From an uncultured Puniceicoccaceae bacterium (lineage in GTDB: Bacteria; Verrucomicrobiota; Verrucomicrobiia; Opitutales; Coraliomargaritaceae): a DNA stretch of 43,563 nucleotides. The notes under the pieces were generated by a model. It was not told where the DNA came from. It did no database searches and saw only the letters and a program-made list of their open reading frames with translations. Shown piece by piece: positions 17,102-24,972 of this stretch. The position numbers and the translations under genes were made by a program. Each line of letters opens with the position of its first letter. The first letter of the stretch is position 1. The stretch is from NCBI GenBank assembly GCA_913045955.1, contig CAJWRZ010000002.1, positions 1-43,563 on the forward strand, read 5' to 3'.

Positions 17102-17626
17102 TTAGTTTGTTTTGTGACCTTTGTTATTAAAACCTTTAACGTGGCTTACCTTATCCATCTGTGCACCTTCAATGTCGAAGGCCTTTCCAAATCCATAGAC
17201 AAGTCGTCCATTTTGAGGGCTTAGTTTAATTAAATGGAAATCAGTCATTTTTTTTAATTGTCCCATGATAGGACCAAACTTGTGTTCAAAACGATCCATA
17301 ATGTCTGCCCATTGTGAATCCTTCCGTAGGATTTCAGAACTAGCGCAATCAAAAGTAATGCGTTTTCGTGCGAAAATTTGTTCAGAAATACCTTCATCTT
17401 CAATGAGCATAATAGACGCTTTTTTATGCCCCATTAAATTTTCTGTATGCTTAGAGAGTTCGCTGACATAGATGTAAAAGTTTTTATCTTCATCCATGAC
17501 AGAAGGAGAGTAGCTAACTTCAGGTTTCCCGTTATCACCGACAGTTGCCATTTCAATACTGTTAAATGCCGATAGTAGACTGCAGTATTCCTCATTTGCT
17601 TCTACAAGTGTCTTATTTTTATCCAT
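17102..17626 (-). CDS. hutZ: HutZ/HugZ-type heme-degrading split-barrel protein
   Basis: This 174-residue protein of the pyridoxamine-phosphate-oxidase-like fold resembles Vibrio HutZ along its length: EMATVGDNGKPEVSYSPSV, then HTENLMGHKKASIMLIEDE, then IFARKRITFDC, and a C-terminal KGFNNKGHKTN tail. In HutZ the proximal heme ligand is a histidine near position 170; His171 here occupies the equivalent tail. HutZ degrades heme in the cytoplasm to release iron. It is 4 bp downstream of the heme ABC ATPase and 8 bp upstream of the DUF2470 gene. Confidence 0.9.
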   Translation of the reverse strand: MDKNKTLVEANEEYCSLLSAFNSIEMATVGDNGKPEVSYSPSVMDEDKNFYIYVSELSKHTENLMGHKKASIMLIEDEGISEQIFARKRITFDCASSEILRKDSQWADIMDRFEHKFGPIMGQLKKMTDFHLIKLSPQNGRLVYGFGKAFDIEGAQMDKVSHVKGFNNKGHKTN

Positions 17627-17630
17627 GATT

Positions 17631-18419
17631 TTATTGGTTAATGATTTTTAAAAAGTTTTGATCATTTTCGGTTATCCATTCGCTTTCTACCCCAAATATT
17701 CGCTTTATTCGAAGTGTAGAAAGTACGCTTTTAGGTTTACCTGTAGCTACAAGCCTTCCTTTATCCATCAATAATAATTTATCGGAAAAATTAACGGCTT
17801 GTTCTAAATTATGAATTGCGATCAGTATACTGATTCCAGATTCCTTGAACGACTTAAGGAATTTGAGGATTTCAAATTGATGTTTTAAATCCAGGTTAGA
17901 GGTGGGTTCATCCAAAAAAACGATTCCGGGCTTCTTGTTTTTAATGCATTCATACATCTGTGAAAGTATTCGGGCAAACTGAACTCTTTGCTGTTCTCCT
18001 CCAGAGAGTTGAAGGTAAGATCGCTCCCTGAGATCGTACAATCCTAGTTTGTTAAGGCTATCAATAGCTATAGCCTGATTTTCCTTTTCGCTCTTCGTTT
18101 CATAGTAAGGATTGCGTCCCATTAGCACTATATCTAAAACGTTGAAATCAAAGTTTATTATACTAGATTGAGGGAGTACAGCTCTCCATTGAGCAATTGA
18201 TTTATTTTGCTTATTATAATGATCTATAGGTTTAGAGCGAAGCCCTATATGACCTCGAACTCTTGGGATTTCTCCGTTGATTGCTCGTAATAAAGTCGAC
18301 TTTCCGCTCGCGTTAGGGCCTACGACAGTTGCTATTTCTCCGCGATTTAGATTGAAGAATATCTGGCTGAGTATCGGTCTTTTCCCGAGCTTCACGTATA
18401 AATCTTTTACGGTGAGCAT
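17631..18419 (-). CDS. hmuV: Heme ABC transporter ATP-binding protein
   Basis: This 262-residue ATPase belongs to the FecE/BtuD/HmuV group. Walker A is GPNASGKST at 34-42, the signature is LSGGEQQRVQFARI, and Walker B is GIVFLDEPTSNLD, with a downstream H-loop in IAIHNLEQA. It energises import of heme from periplasm to cytoplasm together with the permease encoded 4 bp upstream. Assignment to heme rather than B12 or siderophore rests on the neighbours: HutZ, DUF2470, and a TonB receptor with heme-type motifs. Confidence 0.9.
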   Translation of the reverse strand: MLTVKDLYVKLGKRPILSQIFFNLNRGEIATVVGPNASGKSTLLRAINGEIPRVRGHIGLRSKPIDHYNKQNKSIAQWRAVLPQSSIINFDFNVLDIVLMGRNPYYETKSEKENQAIAIDSLNKLGLYDLRERSYLQLSGGEQQRVQFARILSQMYECIKNKKPGIVFLDEPTSNLDLKHQFEILKFLKSFKESGISILIAIHNLEQAVNFSDKLLLMDKGRLVATGKPKSVLSTLRIKRIFGVESEWITENDQNFLKIINQ

Positions 18420-18423
18420 AATG

Positions 18424-19443
18424 TTAAATAGTTTTTTTTGATTTCACAATCAAGTAGAGGAAGAATGGGGCGCCAATAAATGAAGTAACAATACCAATTG
18501 GAAGCTCAGAATATGGGATAAGGACTCTAGATAATAAATCTGCATTTATAAGAATTATGCCCCCAATTAAGGCTGACATCGGAAGTAGTATTTTGTGGTT
18601 CGGGCCAAAAATTAGTCGGCATATATGCGGTGTAACTAAGCCTAAGAATCCAATCATACCACATAAAGATACGGATAATCCAACGATCCCGGAAGTTAGT
18701 ATGATTAGGTTTCTTCGGGTTGCTTCAACATTTACGCCTAAGTAATGTGCTTCGTATTCGCCGAGGAGTAAAAGATTTAATTCTTTTCTGAGCATTAGTT
18801 TACAAATCATCACAAATAGAAATATGGGAAACAATATCTGCATAAGACTCCAATTCGATCGCCCTAATGTTCCCAAGGACCAAAATGTGAAGCTTCTTAG
18901 TTGGTCATCGGTGGATAAAAAGGTCGCGTACCCGATAATAGTTCCTGCGATAGCATTGATAGCAAGGCCGGTGAGTAACATAGTCGCTACATTCGTTTTA
19001 TTGTTATATTGAGATAGTTTAAAAACTAAAAAAGTTGTTAAGATTGCGCCCAGCATTGGGAAAATTACCATACCAGAGTCTATAACCCATTTGAAATTAC
19101 CTAACTCTAGTGAGCTGAAGATTGTAATGAAAAGAATTGCTCCTACTGCGCCACCTGAGGATACGCCTATTAAGCCGGGGTCCGCCAGTGGGTTCCTGAA
19201 AATAGCCTGCATAACCGTACCTGAAGTGGCAAGGATAGCGCCTATTATTAAAGCCATTAAAGCCCTTGGAATCCTAATTTCTTCGAATATGAATTTTGGG
19301 ATCGCTTCGATTTCATGATTAAATCCCAGCCAAGAGAGTATATTTTTGTTAATATTGATAGAGGCATCACCGAATGAAATGCTTAGATAGAATGAAAGCA
19401 TTAATAATAGTATTATTATATAAAATGATTTCTGCTTAATCAT
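18424..19443 (-). CDS. hmuU: Heme ABC transporter permease (FecCD family)
   Basis: This 339-residue integral membrane protein has about ten hydrophobic segments. Typical FecCD blocks are RIPRALMALIIGAILATSG, RNPLADPGLIGVSSGGAVGA, LLTGLAINAI, FWSLGTLG and GLVTPHICRLIFG. Its start overlaps the end of the binding-protein gene by 4 bp, indicating translational coupling. It would form the inner-membrane channel of the heme importer with hmuV. Confidence 0.92.
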   Translation of the reverse strand: MIKQKSFYIIILLLMLSFYLSISFGDASININKNILSWLGFNHEIEAIPKFIFEEIRIPRALMALIIGAILATSGTVMQAIFRNPLADPGLIGVSSGGAVGAILFITIFSSLELGNFKWVIDSGMVIFPMLGAILTTFLVFKLSQYNNKTNVATMLLTGLAINAIAGTIIGYATFLSTDDQLRSFTFWSLGTLGRSNWSLMQILFPIFLFVMICKLMLRKELNLLLLGEYEAHYLGVNVEATRRNLIILTSGIVGLSVSLCGMIGFLGLVTPHICRLIFGPNHKILLPMSALIGGIILINADLLSRVLIPYSELPIGIVTSFIGAPFFLYLIVKSKKTI

Positions 19444-20294
19444 TTTGATTCATTAATTTTAATCGACTCTTTGAAAATGTCGGACAACTGCTTCATAGTT
19501 TCAGGAATTCGGTGACTGAAGCTTAAGGTTTTAGAAAGAGGTACAACGCGAACTCCCATATCTTTAATCGCGCGGACATTTTTTAATAAGGGATTTGTAT
19601 AGAATTTATCTAATATTTGCGCATTATCAGAGTCTAGATTCTCCGGGACGCCTAAAAGTATTATGCTTGGATTTAGGGATAGAATCGCTTCTTCCGAAAT
19701 ATTTTTGTAGCCATTATGCGAGTCGATTAAATTTTCCCCACCTGCCAGCTCAATAACCGTGTTGGCTTTCGTATGTTTGCCGGCAGCATTCAGTGCACTA
19801 TCAACATATGGATGATGCATTAAAAATAACACGCCAATTTTTTTTGTTGGCATTTTTAATTCAGCGAGCCCTTGGTTGACTTCGGCTTTCAGTTTGCGTG
19901 CTTCCTCCCTTGAGTTCAAGGCTTCACCTATTAAATCAATGGCTTCATATAATTCATTAACGGTATCGGGTGACCGTATTACTGTTATGGGAATGCCGGT
20001 TTCTTTTAATTGCTCCAGGGTTTCTTTTGGTCCTATCTCACTGCTTGTTATGATCTTTGAGGGTTCTAGGGCAAGAATTCCTTCTGATGATATCATTCTT
20101 ATATAGCCGACTTGAGGTAATAATTGAACTTTACTAGGGTGTAGGCTTGATTGGTCAACGGCTACAACTTTATCACCAGCTCCTAGCGCAAAAACTAATT
20201 CAGTGGCGGTACCTCCAACCGTAATGATTCGATCTTCAGCACAAAGCGAAGCGAATAGCATTAGGCAAAGTATTGGATATTTTTGAAGCTTCAT
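19440..20294 (-). CDS. hmuT: Heme-binding periplasmic protein of the ABC importer
   Basis: This 284-residue class III binding protein has a signal peptide ending near residue 19 (MKLQKYPILCLMLFASLCAE). RIITVGGTATELVFALGAGDKVVAVD opens the first lobe. The segment VGYIRMISSEGILALEPSKI matches the region of ShuT/PhuT/HmuT that carries the heme-ligating tyrosine, here about Tyr64. A long central helix (VNELYEAIDLIGEALNSREEARKLKAEV) links the two lobes. It would carry heme from the outer-membrane receptor to HmuUV. It follows the DNRLRE-like gene after 21 bp. Confidence 0.92.
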   Translation of the reverse strand: MKLQKYPILCLMLFASLCAEDRIITVGGTATELVFALGAGDKVVAVDQSSLHPSKVQLLPQVGYIRMISSEGILALEPSKIITSSEIGPKETLEQLKETGIPITVIRSPDTVNELYEAIDLIGEALNSREEARKLKAEVNQGLAELKMPTKKIGVLFLMHHPYVDSALNAAGKHTKANTVIELAGGENLIDSHNGYKNISEEAILSLNPSIILLGVPENLDSDNAQILDKFYTNPLLKNVRAIKDMGVRVVPLSKTLSFSHRIPETMKQLSDIFKESIKINESK

Positions 20295-20315
20295 TGGTTG
20301 TCTTTGATTTTAAAA

Positions 20316-21242
20316 TCAATTCGAAATCGCACGATAATATACGCTTACGGGAGTATTTCCTGTTATTAAAGCGGTCACAATTACCTGACCATCGGGCAGA
20401 TTAGAGTCTGAGGTAGTTACGAATTCAATAGTAGTCGTTCCATCTGATGTATTGTTTGCGTGCCAATTAATTAGATCAGTAGACCATTGGTAATCTATGG
20501 AAATTGGAGTCCCAATTGCTAGATGAGTGAACTGGTTATGGGCGGTGCAATTGAGTTTCAAATTAAGATCATTTTCAGAGTATAATTTAAGTGAAGGCTG
20601 GTTCTCTGGAATATCATTAAGCGAAGAAGCAAATCGAGTTGCTGTTGATTCGTATGCAGTGAAAATTAATCCGTAATTAGGCTCAGTAAAATCAATCCAA
20701 GCATTAACAAGATTGGTTATATCTAGATTCACCCATACCCCTTGTTCGTTCACATCAAAATCCATTACATTATATGCCTGGGATTCATCTATGTTTGTGG
20801 TCGAAGGATTATCTTGATCGATGATTAGGTCATTGAGAACTAGTGGATATGTTTGCATATTGAGAAATGCGTTAAAGTATCCCACGCGTTCCGCTTTGGC
20901 TTTATAGATGCCTACGGTGCCAGGGCTAAAACTTGCGCCGTATTGGTCATTTTCGGGAACAGGCTCTACGTATAAGTCTAAACTAGCATAGGCAACTTGA
21001 GCATCTAATGACGAGGTATCGAATGATATAAATGTAGTCATGCTATGATCTCCGTCAGGGATGCCATCACCATTATAATCTGAAATACCATAAGATACGC
21101 CCAATGATTTAGGTGTAGCTCCCGCTGTTTGGTTAGGGAAATAATGATACACATCCCCTTCAAATGAAGTATAAAGTGTCGTAAGCGCTTGAGTACTAAG
21201 GGCTATTTTAAGAAAAATTCCGATTAAAATGATATATTTCAT
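20316..21242 (-). CDS. Secreted DNRLRE-like beta-sandwich protein, paralogue of the adjacent PEP-CTERM protein
   Basis: This 308-residue exported protein (from the ATG at 21242; an in-frame GTG at 21263 lies inside a terminator hairpin and is less likely) has a signal peptide MKYIILIGIFLKIALSTQA. Residues about 28-215 match the DNRLRE/CBM96-like fold and resemble the next upstream gene throughout: DVYHYF against DVYHYY, TPKSLGVSYG against TPTTLGTSYA, DHS then FDTSSL against FDLSSV, and NYGLIF then RFASS against NYGIGL then QFASS. It carries an extra calcium-loop-like DYNGDGIPDGD and a C-terminal region with IDYQWSTDLINWH, but no PEP-CTERM anchor. It lies between the heme receptor and hmuT, so a role in heme capture is plausible but unproven. 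Confidence 0.78.
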   Translation of the reverse strand: MKYIILIGIFLKIALSTQALTTLYTSFEGDVYHYFPNQTAGATPKSLGVSYGISDYNGDGIPDGDHSMTTFISFDTSSLDAQVAYASLDLYVEPVPENDQYGASFSPGTVGIYKAKAERVGYFNAFLNMQTYPLVLNDLIIDQDNPSTTNIDESQAYNVMDFDVNEQGVWVNLDITNLVNAWIDFTEPNYGLIFTAYESTATRFASSLNDIPENQPSLKLYSENDLNLKLNCTAHNQFTHLAIGTPISIDYQWSTDLINWHANNTSDGTTTIEFVTTSDSNLPDGQVIVTALITGNTPVSVYYRAISN

Positions 21243-21256
21243 ATTATAAAAAATAA

Positions 21257-21294
21257 TTCCCACCCCTGGCGATTTGGGGTCTTAGGGGTGGGAA
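21257..21294 (-). terminator. Intrinsic terminator between the two DNRLRE paralogues
   Basis: TTCCCACCCCT (21257-21267) and AGGGGTGGGAA (21284-21294) form a perfect 11-bp stem with a 16-base loop. On the minus strand it is followed by a T-rich run (TTATTTTTTATAAT) leading straight into the ATG at 21242. It lies 24 bp after the PEP-CTERM stop codon. The stem would reduce transcription of the transporter genes relative to receptor and surface protein. Its downstream arm GGGGTGGGAA is also the only Shine-Dalgarno-like sequence for the next gene. Confidence 0.8.
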
Positions 21295-21318
21295 CCATTA
21301 GTTTTTTGTTTCTAATAA

Positions 21319-21969
21319 CTATTTATTTTTCCTCTTAATAAATAGAAACGCAGAAGCAAATAGTCCAAGGACTAACGCATAGGTAGAGGGTTCTGGAACC
21401 GCACTTAAAACAAGTTCGGGTGCAAATCCAGTTTCAGATGATGCGAATTGATAGGCAGCACCTGGCAAGGCTTGAAGGCCAATACCATAGTTTTGGTAGG
21501 CAGGACTTAACTGTGCGTTTACAATGCCAGTTACGTCGTATTCAGCCCAACCTTGGTATTCACTGAATACCTGTAATGGCCCGCCCATAACGACAGAATT
21601 GTCATATGTGCTTGTGCTTAATCCTGCAACTTCCCATTCATTGGTCAGCATAGACACATTAGCTCCAGCTCCTACGCTGAAACTCGCCTGTCCAGAAGGA
21701 TCAAATGGCAACCCGTACAGTCTAAGTGTAGCAGTTGCAAACGATCCAGGTGCGACACTACTTAAGTCAAAAATCATTGCAGATGATTGACTGTGGTCTG
21801 AAGGACCGAAGGCGGCGTAAGAAGTCCCAAGTGTAGTTGGGGTACTATCAACGCTACCATAGTAGTGGTAAACGTCTGAATCCATATATGGGTTCAGTGT
21901 TACCGCATATGATGTGGTCGCTAATGCTAAACCAATCATAATGCCTGTTATGTATTTTATAGTTTTCAT
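21319..21969 (-). CDS. PEP-CTERM-anchored DNRLRE-like surface protein in heme operon
   Basis: This 216-residue protein has a signal peptide (MKTIKYITGIMIGLALATTSYA). A DNRLRE/CBM96-like beta-sandwich (about 25-188) includes DVYHYYGSVD at 32-41, Asp58-His59-Ser60 and WAEYDVTGIVNAQ. The C-terminal PEP-CTERM signal comprises VPEP at 191-194, a hydrophobic helix, and a basic RKNK tail. PEP-CTERM proteins are processed by exosortase and delivered to the cell surface or exopolysaccharide. It lies 27 bp after the TonB heme receptor, and its paralogue follows. I infer a surface accessory to heme uptake (capture or presentation); the fold is more often linked to polysaccharide binding, which remains an alternative. 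Confidence 0.82.
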   Translation of the reverse strand: MKTIKYITGIMIGLALATTSYAVTLNPYMDSDVYHYYGSVDSTPTTLGTSYAAFGPSDHSQSSAMIFDLSSVAPGSFATATLRLYGLPFDPSGQASFSVGAGANVSMLTNEWEVAGLSTSTYDNSVVMGGPLQVFSEYQGWAEYDVTGIVNAQLSPAYQNYGIGLQALPGAAYQFASSETGFAPELVLSAVPEPSTYALVLGLFASAFLFIKRKNK

Positions 21970-21996
21970 AATGTGAGTTTTCTTAAGATTTATTCT

Positions 21997-24249
21997 CTAG
22001 AAATTAGTGATTAGTGATACAAAGAAGCTTCTTCCTGGTTCGGTCAGCCTATCGGTTAAAACATCTCCATGGCCGACTGCTCTTCTGACTGAAGACCATT
22101 TGTAAAATTTTCTGTTAAGCAGGTTATTGATCCCGTAATTAAGCTTAGTGCCTTTATTCAATCTTATGGAGCCGCTATAATCTAAAAGTACGTAACCTTT
22201 CGTCTCCGGGAAATCTCCGCCTGAAATCAAAGATTTTCTAGTATTACCCGATAGGGAAATTCGGTTAGTTGTTGGCCTGGTTCCAAGTGAATTATGCTCG
22301 ATCCATAACACATATTTAAAGGGATCAACGGTATCTAGCCATTGATTGAGCGTTTTGTTTATCCCTATTGTACGACCGAAAGAACTTCCAAAATAGACTT
22401 CATTTAATTTAGAGGACAATTCTTCGAGCTTGAAGTTGGCAGATAGCTCGAAGCCATGTGTGGTCACCGAACCGCGGTTCGTGACTTGGTGAACTGCCCC
22501 GATTGGGTTGTACCGATCAGTTACATCACCAGGCCTTAGTACATAGCTGGGATCTATGAATTCGTTGTATTTATTGTAGAATAGGTTGGCGTTTAAAAAT
22601 GAACTTTTACCTAACTTGCTGATTGAAACCTCATATTGATCACTTTCTTCTGCAACTAGATCGGGGTTAGGAATTAAAACAAATTGGACTCCGTGGGTAA
22701 AAATAAGGCTTAATTCTTCAGGGGTAGGGTTTCTGTAGGCCTTACTGTACTTACCGGATATGGTGATATTATTTTTGAGTTCCTTGGAAAGACTGAGTGA
22801 AGTGGAAATATTTCTGTCTTGGTAATTCTTAATGATCGGTTTTTCAATCCCGTATTCCGCTGAGATTAATTCAAGTCTAGATTCGTAAGCATCATTAGGA
22901 CTCGGCTTCACGTTATAGGCATAAATATCTGAGTAAATATTACCGCGCCACTGCTTGCGAATACCCCATTCTAAAGACAAGTCGATAAATGCGCCGTTTT
23001 GACTTAAACTTGAAGGGCAGAATCCAAGGAGATCTGTGCTATTGTTATAAGGCACATAGTCAGTTCTCAAAAATGAATTTTTAATAGCCTCTTTTTTTAA
23101 GTTTAACCCCCAACTAGTGCTTAGTTTATAGTTTTTTTTGTAGTAATCTGAGTTACGTGAAAAATTAAGTCCTAAGGTATTTAAGTCATGTGTATTTGTA
23201 TTTTCACGGTCTCTATACCTATCTGGAGTTGTTGGAGAAAAACGTCCCTGCTGAATACTAAAAGAATTACTTTTTGATTTTTGGTAGTATATCCTTGTGT
23301 TGGAGGTGGCTCTTGTATTTGCAATTCCATCAAGGTGATATTGGAGAGAAACCAAATGTCTGTCTTTTTTATCTTCAATAAAGACTCTCTCATTTGAATA
23401 AAAAGTATTCTCAGCACTATCAACCTCTACGTCTGCTTTTGCCTTATAATATTCAAGGTCAAATTTTAGCTTACTTTCATCCAAAGATAGTTCCGAGCTA
23501 AAGAGAGCGCTGCCCGAATAAAAATCAGTCGGATTTGGTGGGATTTTACCTCGATTAGAATTTTCCTTACCTTTATTTAAAGATACTTTTGCTAGATAAC
23601 TTAACTTTCCTTCTCTTTTGGCAAAAAGCTGCTGATTTGAAAGAGATTTATTGCCGGTTAATATAGATATTTTATTGCGATAAACTTGCTTGTCTTGATT
23701 AAGGACTGAATTTGCGGAGGGTCTATTGAAATTTATGGACCCAGTAAATCCTAAGGGGCAATTAGCCTCTGATGTGGAATTTCGGCTAATATCAATACCT
23801 TCATATAAATTCGGATCGAAGTAATTTCTTCCGGTACCCCCAGGGCTACTGGCTGATTGATCCCAGGAATTGGCGATAAAGCTTTGAGCTTGGGGAATTC
23901 CATCTATGTAAATACCAATTCTGTTACCTTCGATGCCTCTAATGTTAACACTATTACTCCCCATTCCCAAATAGGGGACAAGGCCATCGGAGGATCCGAA
24001 ATCAAAGGGTATATCGACATTAATTAAATAACGACTGATTTCTCTAAGCTGAGTGACCCCATATCTATCGATATCATCGTTACTGACTGAATCTTGGAAT
24101 AGTTCACTATGATTGTTGAATCCAAAAACATAGTAATCGGGCAATTGGTGCAACTTATCAGCCGTTACATTACTAGTAATAGTAACTATATAACTTATAA
24201 ATATTGTTAATTTTATTATATTAATGCCCACAATGATACTCTGTCTCAT
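21997..24249 (-). CDS. TonB-dependent heme receptor
   Basis: This 750-residue outer-membrane receptor has a signal peptide to about residue 30. A plug domain with NSVNIRGIEGNRIGIYIDGIP is followed by a 22-strand-type barrel that ends in SFFVSLITNF with C-terminal Phe. Heme receptors of the HemR/HasR type carry FRAP and NPNL boxes with a ligand histidine between them. Here YRNPTPEEL (505-513) and NPDL (528-531) occupy these places with a single His519 between. It heads an operon with a complete heme ABC importer, and a Fur-like box lies 15-33 bp upstream of its start. TonB/ExbBD are not in the window. Confidence 0.9.
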   Translation of the reverse strand: MRQSIIVGINIIKLTIFISYIVTITSNVTADKLHQLPDYYVFGFNNHSELFQDSVSNDDIDRYGVTQLREISRYLINVDIPFDFGSSDGLVPYLGMGSNSVNIRGIEGNRIGIYIDGIPQAQSFIANSWDQSASSPGGTGRNYFDPNLYEGIDISRNSTSEANCPLGFTGSINFNRPSANSVLNQDKQVYRNKISILTGNKSLSNQQLFAKREGKLSYLAKVSLNKGKENSNRGKIPPNPTDFYSGSALFSSELSLDESKLKFDLEYYKAKADVEVDSAENTFYSNERVFIEDKKDRHLVSLQYHLDGIANTRATSNTRIYYQKSKSNSFSIQQGRFSPTTPDRYRDRENTNTHDLNTLGLNFSRNSDYYKKNYKLSTSWGLNLKKEAIKNSFLRTDYVPYNNSTDLLGFCPSSLSQNGAFIDLSLEWGIRKQWRGNIYSDIYAYNVKPSPNDAYESRLELISAEYGIEKPIIKNYQDRNISTSLSLSKELKNNITISGKYSKAYRNPTPEELSLIFTHGVQFVLIPNPDLVAEESDQYEVSISKLGKSSFLNANLFYNKYNEFIDPSYVLRPGDVTDRYNPIGAVHQVTNRGSVTTHGFELSANFKLEELSSKLNEVYFGSSFGRTIGINKTLNQWLDTVDPFKYVLWIEHNSLGTRPTTNRISLSGNTRKSLISGGDFPETKGYVLLDYSGSIRLNKGTKLNYGINNLLNRKFYKWSSVRRAVGHGDVLTDRLTEPGRSFFVSLITNF

Positions 24250-24263
24250 TAAACAGGTAAGTT

Positions 24264-24282
24264 ACTAATGAGACTCATTATC
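24264..24282. promoter_or_regulatory. Fur-like box upstream of the heme operon
   Basis: ACTAATGAGACTCATTATC matches the classical Fur consensus GATAATGATAATCATTATC at 15 of 19 positions and contains a perfect 7-1-7 palindrome (TAATGAG-A-CTCATTA, 24266-24280). On the minus strand it lies just after a TTGACT hexamer (24287-24292), where a repressor would block RNA polymerase. A further half site TCTCATTA overlaps the receptor start codon (24244-24251). The SOUL gene diverges 105 bp away and may be co-regulated. The regulator itself is not in the window. Confidence 0.75.
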
Positions 24283-24286
24283 ACAA

Positions 24287-24292
24287 AGTCAA
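24287..24292 (-). promoter_or_regulatory. Candidate -35 element of the heme operon promoter
   Basis: TTGACT on the minus strand, 5 of 6 to the sigma-70 -35 consensus. At 17-bp spacing the -10 position reads ATTAGT (24264-24269), only 3 of 6, so the promoter is either weak or uses a different -10. The Fur-like box covers the spacer and the -10 region. Confidence 0.35.
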
Positions 24293-24386
24293 TGGATTTT
24301 ATTAATTATGTAAAAAATAATTATAAGTAGCACTTAAGCGTACCCGCACGGCTGTAAGCTATGCGGTTAAATTACGATTTATCGTC

Positions 24387-24920
24387 ATGAGAGTGCTCGT
24401 TTTATTATCCCTATTATTCCCAATAAGCCTTATGTATTCCGGTGAAAGGGCATTCGTGCCAACTGAAGATGGTCAAATAGAAATTAAAACCATCCCTGAA
24501 TCGAAAGTCATTAAGTCGATTTCTAGCCAAAATTACTTTGAGGCTAACAATCTTTTCATGCCTTTGTTTTGGTACATTACCACCCGAGGCATTGCGATGA
24601 CCACACCCGTGGAAGTGGCGGTCGATCCTGGCTCTATGTATTTCTATATGGGTGAAAAAGCAGCTGAGCGCGATTTAAAGGCAAATAAGAAGGTTGAAGT
24701 GCTCACGGTTCCTGAGCGTCTAGTTGCGAGTATCGCCTATACGGGTCCTTATTCAGAAGCTAATTTCTTAGTGGCTGAAAATAAATTAAGGCAGTGGCTC
24801 GAAGAACAAAGTTCTTATAAGTCGGTAGGTTCAGCTAGAATTATTTATTGGGATTCTCCGACTACGCCTGACTCGAAAAAAAGGGCAGAAGTCCATATAT
24901 CGATCACTGAACAAAATTAG
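24387..24920 (+). CDS. Exported SOUL-family heme-binding protein
   Basis: This 177-residue protein has a signal peptide ending near residue 18 (MRVLVLLSLLFPISLMYS) and a SOUL/HBP fold: IEIKTIPESKVIKS, NNLFMPLFWYITTRGIAMTTPVEV (the family's I-x-M-T-x-P-V motif), then VASIAYTGPYSEANF and VHISITEQ. SOUL proteins bind heme or other tetrapyrroles in eukaryotes; bacterial members are little studied. Being exported and divergent from a heme-uptake operon, it may be a periplasmic heme chaperone. No Shine-Dalgarno precedes the start. Confidence 0.85.
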   Translation: MRVLVLLSLLFPISLMYSGERAFVPTEDGQIEIKTIPESKVIKSISSQNYFEANNLFMPLFWYITTRGIAMTTPVEVAVDPGSMYFYMGEKAAERDLKANKKVEVLTVPERLVASIAYTGPYSEANFLVAENKLRQWLEEQSSYKSVGSARIIYWDSPTTPDSKKRAEVHISITEQN

Positions 24921-24972
24921 ACACTGGTGGTCGCAAGCTAATTTGGCTCGATTCTTGCACTCAGTATACTAA

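Noticed and set aside
21243-21263. GTG start for the soluble DNRLRE protein at 21263
   Set aside because: It lies inside the terminator stem, and the ATG at 21242 begins a normal signal peptide.
24331-24364. Short inverted repeat CCGCA...TGCGG upstream of the SOUL gene as a riboswitch or operator
   Set aside because: Only five pairs, no conserved motif and no T-tract.
24950-24972. TTGGCT-16 bp-TATACT as a promoter for the glucosylglycerate operon
   Set aside because: The -10 would end two bases before the ATG, placing the transcription start inside the coding region; the -35 matches at only three positions.
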